Both the position numbers and the translations under genes were made by a program. 37,212 nt of DNA from Candidatus Atribacter alterifermentans (GTDB taxonomy: Bacteria; Atribacterota; Atribacteria; Atribacterales; Atribacteraceae). Positions 30,168 to 37,212 of the stretch are shown here, piece by piece (position 1 is the stretch's first letter; each line of letters opens with the position of its first letter). The stretch lies in the NCBI GenBank assembly GCA_012517635.1, contig JAAYUP010000058.1:1-37212 (forward strand), read 5' to 3'. The notes under the pieces are model-generated. The model saw only the letters and a list, made by a program, of their open reading frames with translations, searched no databases and was not told the origin of the DNA.

Positions 30168-31883
30168 ATGGCAAAAAAAGTTGTCATTATTGGTGGAGTT
30201 GCTGCTGGTCCAAAAATAGCTGCGAAACTAAGAAGATTAGACCCTGAGGCGGAAATAACGATCATTGAAAAAGGTAAATTTTTATCCTATGCGGGTTGCG
30301 GTCTTCCTTATTATATTTGTGAGGACATAAAAGAACAGCGAGAATTAATGGAAACTCCGGTAGGTGTATTGCGCGATCCTGATTTTTTTGAAAAAACTAA
30401 AAATGTGAAAGTGTTTAATCGAACAGAAGCCATCAAGGTTGACCGATTAAAAAAAGAAGTTGAAATAAAAAACCACGATAATAATCAGATAAAAACCTTA
30501 CCTTATGATTACTTGGTTTTTGCTACTGGAGCAAAAGTAATGATACCACCAATAAAGGCAATAGATGTTGAGCATCCTGGCATGGAATTGGGATGTATGG
30601 ATTTATCCCATGTTTATACTCTCCATGGTATTGAAGATGCCGAGGCTATACGATGGATTATAAAAGAGAAAATGGCCAAAAAAGCGATTATCATCGGTGG
30701 TCGCTTGATTGGAATGGAAATGACCGAAAGTCTGGTAAAAAGTGGTCTATCAGTAACTGTCATAGAAATGTTACCAGAAATTCTCCCCATTCTTGATGAA
30801 GACTTGGGAATATTGGTACGACGTTATTGCCAGGAAAAAGGGGTTAATGTACGGGTAGAAGAGAAAATAATTCGACTGGAAGGAGAAGGCGGGATAGTTA
30901 AAAAAGTTGTAACAAATAAGGGTATTTACGATACCGATACCGTTATTATTGCAACCGGATTTCGTCCTAATTCCGTCTTAGCCAAAAAATCAGGTATAGA
31001 AATTGGAGAGACTGGTGGCATAAAAGTTGATTTATTTATGAGAACAAACGATCCATTTATTTATGCTGCAGGAGATTGTGTTGAGATTGAAAATTTAGTT
31101 TGTATGAAGAATGCTTATATGCCTATGGGTTCTCTTGCCAATAAACAGGGTCGAACAGTAGCTATAAACATTGCTGGTGGTCAAGAAGTGTTTCGAGGTG
31201 GATTAAATTCAGTTGTTTTTAAACTTTTCGATTATACTGTATCGCGAACCGGCTTAGGAATGAAACAAGCGAGGGATTTGGGTTTTGATGCAGAATACGC
31301 TTTAGTACCAGCTCCCGATAAAGCTCATTATTATCCTGGTGCAAAACGGGTCATTACTAAAATTATTGTTGATAAACGGAGTGGAAAAATATTAGGAGGT
31401 CAGTTTATTGGAACTGGAGATATAATGAAAAGTGTAAATACTGTTGCAACAGCTCTTTACTATGGGGGTTCCATAGAGGACTTATCGATGCTTGATATAC
31501 CCTATGCTCCTCCTTATGCTTCAGCAATTGATAATGTCTGTGTTGCGGCTAATGTTATTCGGAACAAACTGAATAGATCGATGATAGGAATTTCAGCATT
31601 TGAAGTGGAAAAGAAAAGAAAGAGAAATGAGGATTTTATCCTTTTAGATGTAAGAACGCCTAAGGAATATCAACAAGTAAGGATTCCAGGGAGCACTCTC
31701 ATTCCTCTGGGTATCCTTAAACAAAAATTAAATGAATTACCACAGGATAAAGAGATAATTGTCTTTTGTGCAGTGAGTTTAAGAGGTTATGAAGCCTCAT
31801 TAATATTGAAATCGAATGGATTTAATCATGTCAAGGTAATGGATGGTGGTTTGGCTTGCTGGCCGTATGAGTTGGAAAAATAA
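30168..31883 (+). CDS. FAD-dependent CoA-disulfide reductase with C-terminal rhodanese domain
   Basis: A 571-residue fusion. Residues 1-450 or so form a pyridine-nucleotide disulfide oxidoreductase: FAD motif VVIIGGVAAG near residue 5, the single redox Cys C44 in SYAGCGLPYY, the NAD(P) motif IIIGGRLIGMEM (about 174-185) and the FAD-contact segment FIYAAGDCVE. Residues of about 475-571 form a rhodanese domain with DVRTPKEY and catalytic C534 in VFCAVSLRGY. CoA-disulfide reductase/rhodanese fusions reduce CoA disulfides, persulfides or polysulfide with NAD(P)H and help anaerobes with redox and sulfur stress. The active-site sequence CAVSLRGYEAS is characteristic of this fused type. Exact substrate is not determinable. 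Confidence 0.93.
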   Translation: MAKKVVIIGGVAAGPKIAAKLRRLDPEAEITIIEKGKFLSYAGCGLPYYICEDIKEQRELMETPVGVLRDPDFFEKTKNVKVFNRTEAIKVDRLKKEVEIKNHDNNQIKTLPYDYLVFATGAKVMIPPIKAIDVEHPGMELGCMDLSHVYTLHGIEDAEAIRWIIKEKMAKKAIIIGGRLIGMEMTESLVKSGLSVTVIEMLPEILPILDEDLGILVRRYCQEKGVNVRVEEKIIRLEGEGGIVKKVVTNKGIYDTDTVIIATGFRPNSVLAKKSGIEIGETGGIKVDLFMRTNDPFIYAAGDCVEIENLVCMKNAYMPMGSLANKQGRTVAINIAGGQEVFRGGLNSVVFKLFDYTVSRTGLGMKQARDLGFDAEYALVPAPDKAHYYPGAKRVITKIIVDKRSGKILGGQFIGTGDIMKSVNTVATALYYGGSIEDLSMLDIPYAPPYASAIDNVCVAANVIRNKLNRSMIGISAFEVEKKRKRNEDFILLDVRTPKEYQQVRIPGSTLIPLGILKQKLNELPQDKEIIVFCAVSLRGYEASLILKSNGFNHVKVMDGGLACWPYELEK

Positions 31884-31907
31884 CCTGTGGTATCTTAGCA
31901 AATCTGT

Positions 31908-31962
31908 CCCCTTGCTCCGAATTTTTAGTATCTAAGGGTGAGGGGAGTTTTTAATTTTTTTT
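31908..31962 (+). terminator. Probable terminator after CoA-disulfide reductase gene
   Basis: CCCCT (31908-31912) pairs with AGGGG (31941-31945), with partial extension through the flanking TGCTC/GGGTG bases, followed by a long T-rich run to 31962. The stem is imperfect. Confidence 0.5.
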
Positions 31963-32093
31963 GTCATTTTTTTTTCCTTGTTAAGAAATCTTAGGAATAA
32001 GAATGAAATAAATCTTAGTCGATTTTTTTAGATAGTAAAAACTGAAAGGGTAAAAAGAGAAAATGATTATTTTCAGATTCTCTCAATAAAAAT

Positions 32094-32681
32094 ATGTGGA
32101 TAAAACTGGTTACTATAACATTAGTTATAACTATTGCCTTTTTTATTGTTTTTAATTTAATTCTATCCCAACCATCAATAGAAGAGACGAAGACTTCAGA
32201 AGAGACTGAAGTAAACCCGGAAGTCCCAGAAGAACCGCCGGTTATTATAACTGGTGGTATTCTAAGAGGTTGGGAAAAAGGAATTCTTTCTTGGACGCTG
32301 GAAGCGGAAGAAATGAGGTTGAACAAACAAACATCACGTGCAAATTGCCCAAATGGTGTAAAGCTTGTTGTTTTTGACGAAAAAGGGGAGATCAAAACTA
32401 CTCTCAAAGCCAATAAGGGATATATCAACCTCGACAACAAAGACTTCCAATTAATTGATACTGTCGAAGTTCTTTCTACAAATGGGAATCGTATTGAGTC
32501 AATCGGTCTTTTATATCGTGATAGTAATAAAACCCTTGAAGGGTTTGCGCTCTCAAAAATTTTCTTCGATGATAATTACATTGAGTGCCAGAATTTTATT
32601 AGCGATCTTGATTTTGAAAATCCAGTTTTTGAAAAAGTTCAAAAGGGTAAGTTCAGTATCAGAGAAAAAAACCCCAGTTAG
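32094..32681 (+). CDS. LptC-like lipopolysaccharide export protein
   Basis: A 195-residue protein with one N-terminal membrane helix (about residues 5-25), a Glu/Pro-rich linker (about 28-48) and a beta-rich periplasmic domain. The latter reads WTLEAEEMRLNKQTSRANCPNGVKLVVFDEKGEIKTTLKANKGYINLDNKDFQLIDTVEV with GLLYRD following, the usual LptC jellyroll pattern. LptC receives lipopolysaccharide from LptB2FG and passes it to LptA, so its presence supports an outer membrane. LptA and LptB are not adjacent. The ATG lacks a strong ribosome site; an 8-codon frame (32063-32089, MIIFRFSQ) ends 4 bp before it and might couple translation. It converges on zwf with only 13 bp between. Confidence 0.75.
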   Translation: MWIKLVTITLVITIAFFIVFNLILSQPSIEETKTSEETEVNPEVPEEPPVIITGGILRGWEKGILSWTLEAEEMRLNKQTSRANCPNGVKLVVFDEKGEIKTTLKANKGYINLDNKDFQLIDTVEVLSTNGNRIESIGLLYRDSNKTLEGFALSKIFFDDNYIECQNFISDLDFENPVFEKVQKGKFSIREKNPS

Positions 32682-32694
32682 CAGTTTTTTTGTA

Positions 32695-34074
32695 TTATTT
32701 TTTTAAATTTATAAATTCTTCAGCATGATAATAGTTGTCAGCATATTTTTCCACTTGAACTTGTTCTTTGCAAATGAGTTCCTTTAACTTATCAACGATT
32801 TCCCAAGAGTGAAGGATAAATTGGGAATTCGAAAAAAGGGTTTTATCTCCTCGATAACAATCAATGAGTATGTTTTCATAGGCTTCAGGACTATTTATTC
32901 CAAAGGTTCCTAAAGAATTAAAATTAAGGTGAACTGGAGAGGAGGATAAGCCCATACCTGGAATTTTTACTTGAATTACCAGATCAATTTTTTCCTCCGG
33001 CTGAATTTCTATGATCAATCGGTTTTCGTTTGAAGTTGTTGAATGAAAGACAATCTCAATATAAGAAATTTTTTGAGCTAACTTTTTCCCAGTAATGATC
33101 CAGAAGGGAACACCCGACCAACGTTTACTCGAAATATATAGAGGAAGACGAATGAAAGTTTCGGTTTTACTAAAAGGGTTAGAGATCTCTTGAGCGTAGC
33201 TTTGGTATTGTCCGAGAAAAACCTGTTTAGCACTGGGTAATTTTAAATTTTGAATAACTTCTATCTTTTTCTGTTGCATTGAATTCAAAAAAGAAGAACA
33301 TTCAATTTTATCTTCTTGACAGAGAGGGGGGATATCCATAGCAACCAAAGAAAGAAGCTGTAGGAGGTGGTTTTGGAAGATATCACGTATCGCTCCAGTT
33401 TCTTCATAAAATTGACCACGGGAACCAACCCCCTCCTTTTCACTAACCACAATATGAATTTCTTTAACATATCCCGCTGAGAGTAAATTTTCGATAAACC
33501 AATTCTCGGCTTTTAAAACAATAATGTTTTGAACGGTATCTTTTCCTAAGTAATGGTCGACATAAAAAATATTTCTCTCCGGGGCTAACCGACTAAAAAG
33601 CTGGTTTAAATAAATAAAGCTCTTTTTATCGAAACCAAAGGGTTTTTCAATAATAACTTTTTTTGGAATATTTGATGGGATATGCTCATTTATCCTTTCA
33701 ATCAGCCGAAGAACTCGAGTATAAATTGATGGGAGTGTTGACAAATAGAAGAGAACTTCTTGATAACTTATGAGATGATATTCAGTTAAAAAAGACATGA
33801 GGGGTTGAGGATCATCGACATCCCCTTGATAATAATCGGTTTTTTGAAAAAGACGATCTAAAACAGAGTAATCGAGGTTGGGAATTTTGTTTGAAAGAGA
33901 CTGGCGAAGAAAAGATTGGTAGGATTGTTCATCTCTAAAGCGACGGCCAATTGCCAGTATGTGAAAGTTATCAATTTTTCCTCGACGGATGAGATGGTAA
34001 AAAGCGGGAAAAATTTTTTCAGTAAATAGATTACCAGTTGCACCAAAGAAAATAAATAACTTTTCATTATTCAT
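32695..34074 (-). CDS. zwf: Glucose-6-phosphate 1-dehydrogenase
   Basis: A 459-residue cytoplasmic enzyme that oxidises glucose 6-phosphate to 6-phosphogluconolactone, the entry to the oxidative pentose phosphate pathway. It has the dinucleotide motif GATGNLFTEK (11-20; usually GASGDLA), EKPFG (143-147), the active-site DHYLGKD (173-179) and GSRGQFYEETGAIRDIFQNHLLQ, with the catalytic His near 236. It is slightly shorter than the common 480-500 residues. It overlaps the cyclase-family gene by 8 bp on the same strand. Neither 6-phosphogluconolactonase nor 6-phosphogluconate dehydrogenase is in the window. The D-to-N change in the first motif may affect cofactor choice. Confidence 0.93.
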   Translation of the reverse strand: MNNEKLFIFFGATGNLFTEKIFPAFYHLIRRGKIDNFHILAIGRRFRDEQSYQSFLRQSLSNKIPNLDYSVLDRLFQKTDYYQGDVDDPQPLMSFLTEYHLISYQEVLFYLSTLPSIYTRVLRLIERINEHIPSNIPKKVIIEKPFGFDKKSFIYLNQLFSRLAPERNIFYVDHYLGKDTVQNIIVLKAENWFIENLLSAGYVKEIHIVVSEKEGVGSRGQFYEETGAIRDIFQNHLLQLLSLVAMDIPPLCQEDKIECSSFLNSMQQKKIEVIQNLKLPSAKQVFLGQYQSYAQEISNPFSKTETFIRLPLYISSKRWSGVPFWIITGKKLAQKISYIEIVFHSTTSNENRLIIEIQPEEKIDLVIQVKIPGMGLSSSPVHLNFNSLGTFGINSPEAYENILIDCYRGDKTLFSNSQFILHSWEIVDKLKELICKEQVQVEKYADNYYHAEEFINLKK

Positions 34075-34696
34075 TCGAGATTGTCCTCAGAAAGGCTCGG
34101 ATTGGTGAACCATCCGCGGCTTTTATTTTTAAGGGATATCCAGAGAACCAATAGAAACCAGGATTCACATGAGATAATACTAGTCCTTCATAGATGAGAA
34201 CGTCTTTTTCTAATAATAAACGGTGAGTAGGGTGTTGGGGCTGTTCTCGTTCAATACCGAGAGAATCGATACCCACACCTTTTAAAATTTTTTTAGAAAG
34301 AAAACGTGCTCCTGATTCACCAAGAAAAACAAATTTTTTTGGATGAAGGTGTTGAAATGAATTATCGGTTTTTAATAATAGAAAGTCGACAGTTGTTATT
34401 TGGGTTTCATAGGGGAGAAGGTGTTCGGCCTCGATTTTTTCCAAATTTGAAAGTTCTAATACGAAAGCCTTTCCTTCAAAATGGTGTAAAGGAAAGAGAT
34501 CAATCGTTTTTCCTTGGGGAAGCATATGAAAGGGTGCATCAACATGAGTGCCGGTATGGTACAAGATAGATAGCCGCGATTCATTCGAACCTTGATCGAT
34601 GGTATTGGTAACTTCGATAACTGGTTTTCTCTCTATTATCCCTTTATAGGTAGGCATTTCTGGTGATATGACCATCGAAATATCGATTATGTCCAC
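34067..34696 (-). CDS. Cyclase-family (kynurenine formamidase-like) metal hydrolase
   Basis: A 209-residue cyclase/KynB-family hydrolase. The signature HTGTHVDAPFH (residues 47-57) supplies the metal ligands of this family, and the start ISMVISPEMPTYKG is also typical. Members hydrolyse formylkynurenine, isatin or other amides and lactones. The start is GTG at 34696, 10 bp after AAAGGAGG; no better ATG fits. It follows the SDR by 63 bp and overlaps zwf by 8 bp, so the three are probably one operon. No tryptophan catabolic genes are near, so a lactonase-like or sugar-linked role may be more likely. That is inference. Confidence 0.88.
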   Translation of the reverse strand: MDIIDISMVISPEMPTYKGIIERKPVIEVTNTIDQGSNESRLSILYHTGTHVDAPFHMLPQGKTIDLFPLHHFEGKAFVLELSNLEKIEAEHLLPYETQITTVDFLLLKTDNSFQHLHPKKFVFLGESGARFLSKKILKGVGIDSLGIEREQPQHPTHRLLLEKDVLIYEGLVLSHVNPGFYWFSGYPLKIKAADGSPIRAFLRTISNE

Positions 34697-34759
34697 AGAA
34701 CGTTTCCTCCTTTTTAAAACTGATAAATGTTATTTTTTCTAAATTATTTTAATTAAGGC

Positions 34760-35521
34760 TCAATCAGCGTATATCATTTTTATCGTCATGCCCCCATCTA
34801 CAATAAGATTTGCTCCAGTTATAAAACTGGCTTCGGAAGAAGAAAGAAATAAGCAAGCATGAGCGATGTCTTCTGGTATACCAACTCTTCCAGCTGGATG
34901 TTGTTGATGGTCAATGGTCCTTAAAATTGGAGTTTCTTCCTGACTTTTCTTTTTCCAATCTCTAGTTTCGATCCAACCGGGGCTAATGGAATTTACCCGA
35001 ACTTTTTTTGAAGCTAGTGATATGGCTAAGGCGTGTGTGAGGGCAATCACTCCTCCTTTTGAAGCAGAGTAGGCTTCAGTGTTTGGTTCAGACATAAAAG
35101 CTCGAGTCGAAGCCATATTAATGATAACTGAACCAGGAAATAAATACGAAAGGCAGAAATGGACCATTAAATAGATACTTTTTAAATTGACGTTTAATAC
35201 CCGATCCCAATCATCAGGTTTAAGCTCCTCGATTGGTTTATTATTTGAAATCCCAGCATTATTAATTAATATGTCAATAGAGTGACGCTTTTGGGCTAAA
35301 AGACTCACTGAATTTTTTATGTTTTCGGGATTGGATACATCACATTGGCAAGGGAAAAAAGACTGAAAATTTTGCCATTCATTTTTACATTCTATCAGCG
35401 CTTCCTGATCAATATCCCAAGATGAGACCCAAGCTCCTTTTAAAAGAAACATTTTTGAAATTGCTTTCCCAATTCCTTGTGCACCACCGGTTACAACAAC
35501 TGTTTTATTTTTAAAATCCAT
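34760..35521 (-). CDS. Short-chain dehydrogenase/reductase (SDR)
   Basis: A 253-residue classical SDR oxidoreductase using NAD(P)H. It has the nucleotide motif TGGAQGIG (11-18), NNAG (87-90), catalytic S138, Y151 and K155 (in EAYSASKGG), and a C-terminal VDGGMTI. DVSNPENI (about 61-68) is the usual adenine-contact region, and an Asp at about 36-38 (WDID) favours NAD over NADP. GAGGGG is 7 bp before the ATG. It is the first gene of the SDR, cyclase, zwf operon. Such SDRs are often sugar or cyclitol dehydrogenases, but substrate is not readable from sequence. Confidence 0.92.
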   Translation of the reverse strand: MDFKNKTVVVTGGAQGIGKAISKMFLLKGAWVSSWDIDQEALIECKNEWQNFQSFFPCQCDVSNPENIKNSVSLLAQKRHSIDILINNAGISNNKPIEELKPDDWDRVLNVNLKSIYLMVHFCLSYLFPGSVIINMASTRAFMSEPNTEAYSASKGGVIALTHALAISLASKKVRVNSISPGWIETRDWKKKSQEETPILRTIDHQQHPAGRVGIPEDIAHACLFLSSSEASFITGANLIVDGGMTIKMIYAD

Positions 35522-35765
35522 TTAAATCCCCTCTTTTTTTAATAAAATTCATTGAAAATTAAAAAAAGATTTAAGTTGAATAACTTCTGATGGGAAGTTG
35601 ATACAACCGATGAACTATAATATAAACGAGCTCAATGAATTGATCAGTACCCAGATTTATTGGATCCATCACACATCCATCATTGGCTGTTTTAACCCCT
35701 TTTTCTTTTTTGGTTTTCATTTTTCTCCATTGAGTATATTACACAATATTAATCGAATATTTAAA

Positions 35766-35786
35766 CTGTTATTCGATCGATAACAG
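35766..35786. promoter_or_regulatory. Inverted repeat, possible operator or weak terminator
   Basis: CTGTTAT (35766-35772) and ATAACAG (35780-35786) are exact inverted repeats with a 7-nt centre TCGATCG. It lies about 245 bp upstream of the SDR start. Confidence 0.3.
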
Positions 35787-35867
35787 CTTTTATGAAAGAA
35801 CTTTTTTCACCTAAGGGTATACAATCTATCATATGAAATGTATTTATTTTGAAAATTCACTTTTATC

Positions 35868-36009
35868 CTATCCTGTAAACTACAACAGGATAGCAGCCTA
35901 CGGCGTAAGATGAAAAAAATTGTAAAAGACAAAAACTGAGAGGATAGACCACTTGAGTTTTCATCCTCATCTGGTGCTGCAAAGCAGCATGAGGGTCTAT
36001 CCTGTAAAG
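35868..36009. repeat. Composite intergenic repeat element (contains copy B of the 52-nt repeat)
   Basis: It contains CTATCCTGT/ACAGGATAG as a 9-bp hairpin (35868-35893), AGGATAGACC (35941-35950) inverted exactly as GGTCTATCCT (35993-36002), and the 52-nt repeat copy B (35958-36009). The repeat has the hairpin TGCTGC-AAA-GCAGCA at 35975-35989. The word CTATCCT or its complement occurs four times. It starts right beyond the response-regulator stop on the minus strand. Confidence 0.7.
35958..36009 (+). repeat. 52-nt intergenic repeat, copy B
   Basis: It is identical at 45 of 52 positions to the minus strand of 11406-11457. In both places the element lies just past a gene's stop codon, in the same orientation relative to that gene. 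Confidence 0.75.
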
Positions 36010-36023
36010 ATTGTGATAATAAG

Positions 36024-36731
36024 TCATTCAACATCTAATTTATATCCTACTCCCCGAATAGTAACTATTCTTTCACCGTGTTGACCTAATTTTTTTCTAA
36101 TATTGGCAATATACACATCGACAGTTCTATCAGTTATGAATTCGTCGGTTCCCCAAGCATAATTTAAAATTTGCTCTCGAGTGATGATTTTCCCTTTATT
36201 TTTTGCTAAAAATTCCAAGATTCGATATTCTTTCCAGGAAAGGGGAATAAGATCTTCACCAATGATGAGAGTAAGATTGTCAGCATCGAGAATAAGAGAT
36301 CCTATTTTTAAAAGAGAATGATCGGCGGTAGATTCAGATAAACGTCTTCGAAGTACTGCTTTTATGCGAGCTAATAATTCACGGGGATGGAAAGGTTTCA
36401 CTATATAATCATCTGCGCCTGTTTCCAAGCCTAACACAACGTCGATAGGATCGTCTTTTGCAGTTAAAATGATAATTGGAATTTTATTGAGTTTGGGATC
36501 TCTTTTTAAATAGCGGCAAAGTTCCATTCCATCAATTCCTGGAAGCATCAGATCTAATAAAATAAGATCTGGTTGTTGGGAAAAAATTTTATCAAGGAAG
36601 GCTTCGCCACTAAAAAAATGGCAAACTGAGTATCCCTCTTTTTCAAGGTAAAGGGTTACCATTTCTGATAAATCTTTTTCATCTTCAATATAAAAAATCA
36701 ATTTCTTAGTTTCTGACAACTCTTTCAACAA
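36024..36731 (-). CDS. OmpR/PhoB-family response regulator
   Basis: A 235-residue two-component response regulator. The receiver domain has the acidic patch IEDE (15-18), phospho-acceptor D60 (ILLDLMLPG), T90 and K112 (VKPF), all intact. The C-terminal winged helix (about 140-235) ends IANIRKKLGQHGERIVTIRGVGYKLDVE, typical of the OmpR family. No ATG fits the N-terminus; TTG codons at 36731 and 36728 are the best starts, with AAAGG directly upstream. A start a few residues later is possible. No partner kinase is adjacent on the same strand; the GAF-domain gene is divergent. Its 3' end abuts the composite repeat. Confidence 0.92.
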   Translation of the reverse strand: MLKELSETKKLIFYIEDEKDLSEMVTLYLEKEGYSVCHFFSGEAFLDKIFSQQPDLILLDLMLPGIDGMELCRYLKRDPKLNKIPIIILTAKDDPIDVVLGLETGADDYIVKPFHPRELLARIKAVLRRRLSESTADHSLLKIGSLILDADNLTLIIGEDLIPLSWKEYRILEFLAKNKGKIITREQILNYAWGTDEFITDRTVDVYIANIRKKLGQHGERIVTIRGVGYKLDVE

Positions 36732-36846
36732 CCTTTCGCGGGTTTTTTACTCTTTCCAAATAGATAAATGAGTCTTTGAACATAATGTAACATTTCTTTT
36801 AGTTCTATTATTTAAATTTCAATTTGAATTAAAAAATATTTTTTCT

Positions 36847-36874
36847 TTGTCTTTTTTCAAACCTGTTTTATAAT
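36847..36874 (+). promoter_or_regulatory. Candidate promoter for the GAF-domain gene
   Basis: TTGTCT (36847-36852) and a perfect TATAAT (36869-36874) are spaced 16 bp apart, about 108 bp before the ATG at 36982. Confidence 0.45.
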
Positions 36875-36981
36875 TTTTGTAATGAATGAATATAAATTAG
36901 CAAATTCACTCTGAAATATGAATTTATTATTACATTATTCATTACCATTTTCCATATTTTAATTTAAGTTGAGGAAAAGGA

Positions 36982-37212
36982 ATGGAAAATAAAATCAACC
37001 CCGTTAATCGATTGTATCGACTGCTTAGTCAAGTGAATCAAACTATTGTTAGAGTACGAGATCGTCAACAATTATTTGATGAAATTTGCAGAATCGCGGT
37101 TCAAGATGGAGGTTTCCGTTTAGTCTGGATCGGTTTGATTGATCAAGAAGAAAAAATAATAAGACCAGTGAGCTGGTCGGGATATGAAGACAGCTATGTA
37201 CAAAATATTTTA
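36982..37212 (+). CDS. GAF-domain sensor protein (3' end outside window)
   Basis: The first 77 codons of a gene that runs off the right edge. It begins ATG at 36982 behind GAGGAAAAGG. The sequence has the pattern RLYRLLSQVNQTIVRVRDRQQLFDEICRIAVQDGGFRLVWIGLID, the usual start of the GAF domain found in multi-domain sensor histidine kinases and diguanylate cyclases. The output domain is not visible. It diverges from the OmpR-type regulator, with about 250 bp between, and a functional link with it is possible but unproven. Confidence 0.75.
   Translation, partial: MENKINPVNRLYRLLSQVNQTIVRVRDRQQLFDEICRIAVQDGGFRLVWIGLIDQEEKIIRPVSWSGYEDSYVQNIL

Larger units (their letters stand above)
35522..36023. 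other. Intergenic region with composite repeat element
   Basis: 502 bp without a supportable gene. The left half is AT-rich and presumably holds the SDR promoter. An inverted repeat CTGTTAT/ATAACAG lies at 35766-35786, and a composite repeat fills 35868-36009. A minus-strand frame through the repeat looks fortuitous. Confidence 0.55.

Noticed and set aside
35598..35783. 61-codon plus-strand frame
   Set aside because: Phe/Ile/His-rich, no ribosome site, ends in an inverted repeat; chance AT-rich frame.
35807..36034. 75-codon minus-strand frame ending within the repeat element
   Set aside because: It lies almost wholly inside the composite repeat and overlaps the response-regulator 3' end; no ribosome site or domain.

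Overview
The window is an AT-rich, gene-dense stretch of a bacterial chromosome. The lineage looks like an uncultivated, anaerobic, fermentative diderm. An outer membrane is suggested by an LptC-like protein at 32.1 kb, and Sec signal peptides are present on two periplasmic sugar-binding proteins. Carbohydrate uptake by ribose-type ABC systems dominates, and there is a CoA-disulfide reductase/rhodanese fusion of the kind common in anaerobes. The overall style resembles Atribacterota or a similar deep-branching phylum. That placement is inference: there is no rRNA or other phylogenetic anchor here. I saw no tRNA, rRNA, CRISPR array, transposase or phage gene.

Layout. (1) 1-4659, plus strand: a tight catabolic-looking operon. 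It holds the 3' part of a phosphotriesterase-family hydrolase, an M24/creatinase-fold protein that has lost most metal ligands, a sugar-phosphate isomerase/epimerase-like TIM barrel, a PIG-L deacetylase and a Gfo/Idh/MocA dehydrogenase. (2) 4801-6120: an NtrC-like regulator whose receiver and AAA+ domains are both degenerate. (3) 6606-8542: groES-groEL, preceded by about 480 bp with palindromic TTTTGTCA-type sites and no full CIRCE. (4) 8634-9555: FmdB zinc ribbon, a membrane-anchored protein and a tiny zinc-ribbon ORF. (5) 9757-10680: P1-family self-processing hydrolase. (6) 10850-13785: ECF S component (probably pantothenate), coaX, bactofilin and a conserved 'quinate dehydrogenase-like' gene. 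The S component has a structured leader and is followed by an intergenic repeat cluster. (7) 13872-18210: class III aminotransferase, SRPBCC protein, a COG5322 acyl-ACP-reductase-like dehydrogenase and a URO-D-family protein.

(8) 18387-24187, plus strand: sugar ABC system (binding protein, double ATPase, permease) continuing into a second URO-D-family gene and a PfkB kinase. (9) 24246-29148, minus strand: a second sugar ABC system (binding protein, double ATPase, two permeases) ending in a truncated isomerase. The two ABC operons converge at about 24.2 kb. In both, a long perfect hairpin lies between the binding-protein gene and the ATPase gene. (10) 29847-31883: small membrane protein plus CoA-disulfide reductase/rhodanese. 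(11) 32094-32681: LptC-like protein. (12) 35521-32695, minus strand: SDR, cyclase-family hydrolase and glucose-6-phosphate dehydrogenase. (13) 36024-36731, minus strand: OmpR-type response regulator, divergent from a GAF-domain protein that leaves the window at 37212.

How the parts fit: regions 1, 8, 9 and 12 together suggest import, phosphorylation, epimerisation and oxidation of unusual carbohydrates. Region 6 is pantothenate salvage. The most notable unexplained elements are the degenerate NtrC-like regulator next to groESL, the PanT leader RNA, a 52-nt repeat found in two gene 3' regions (11.4 kb and 36.0 kb), and strong Shine-Dalgarno-like sequences with no gene near the start of three transporter leaders.
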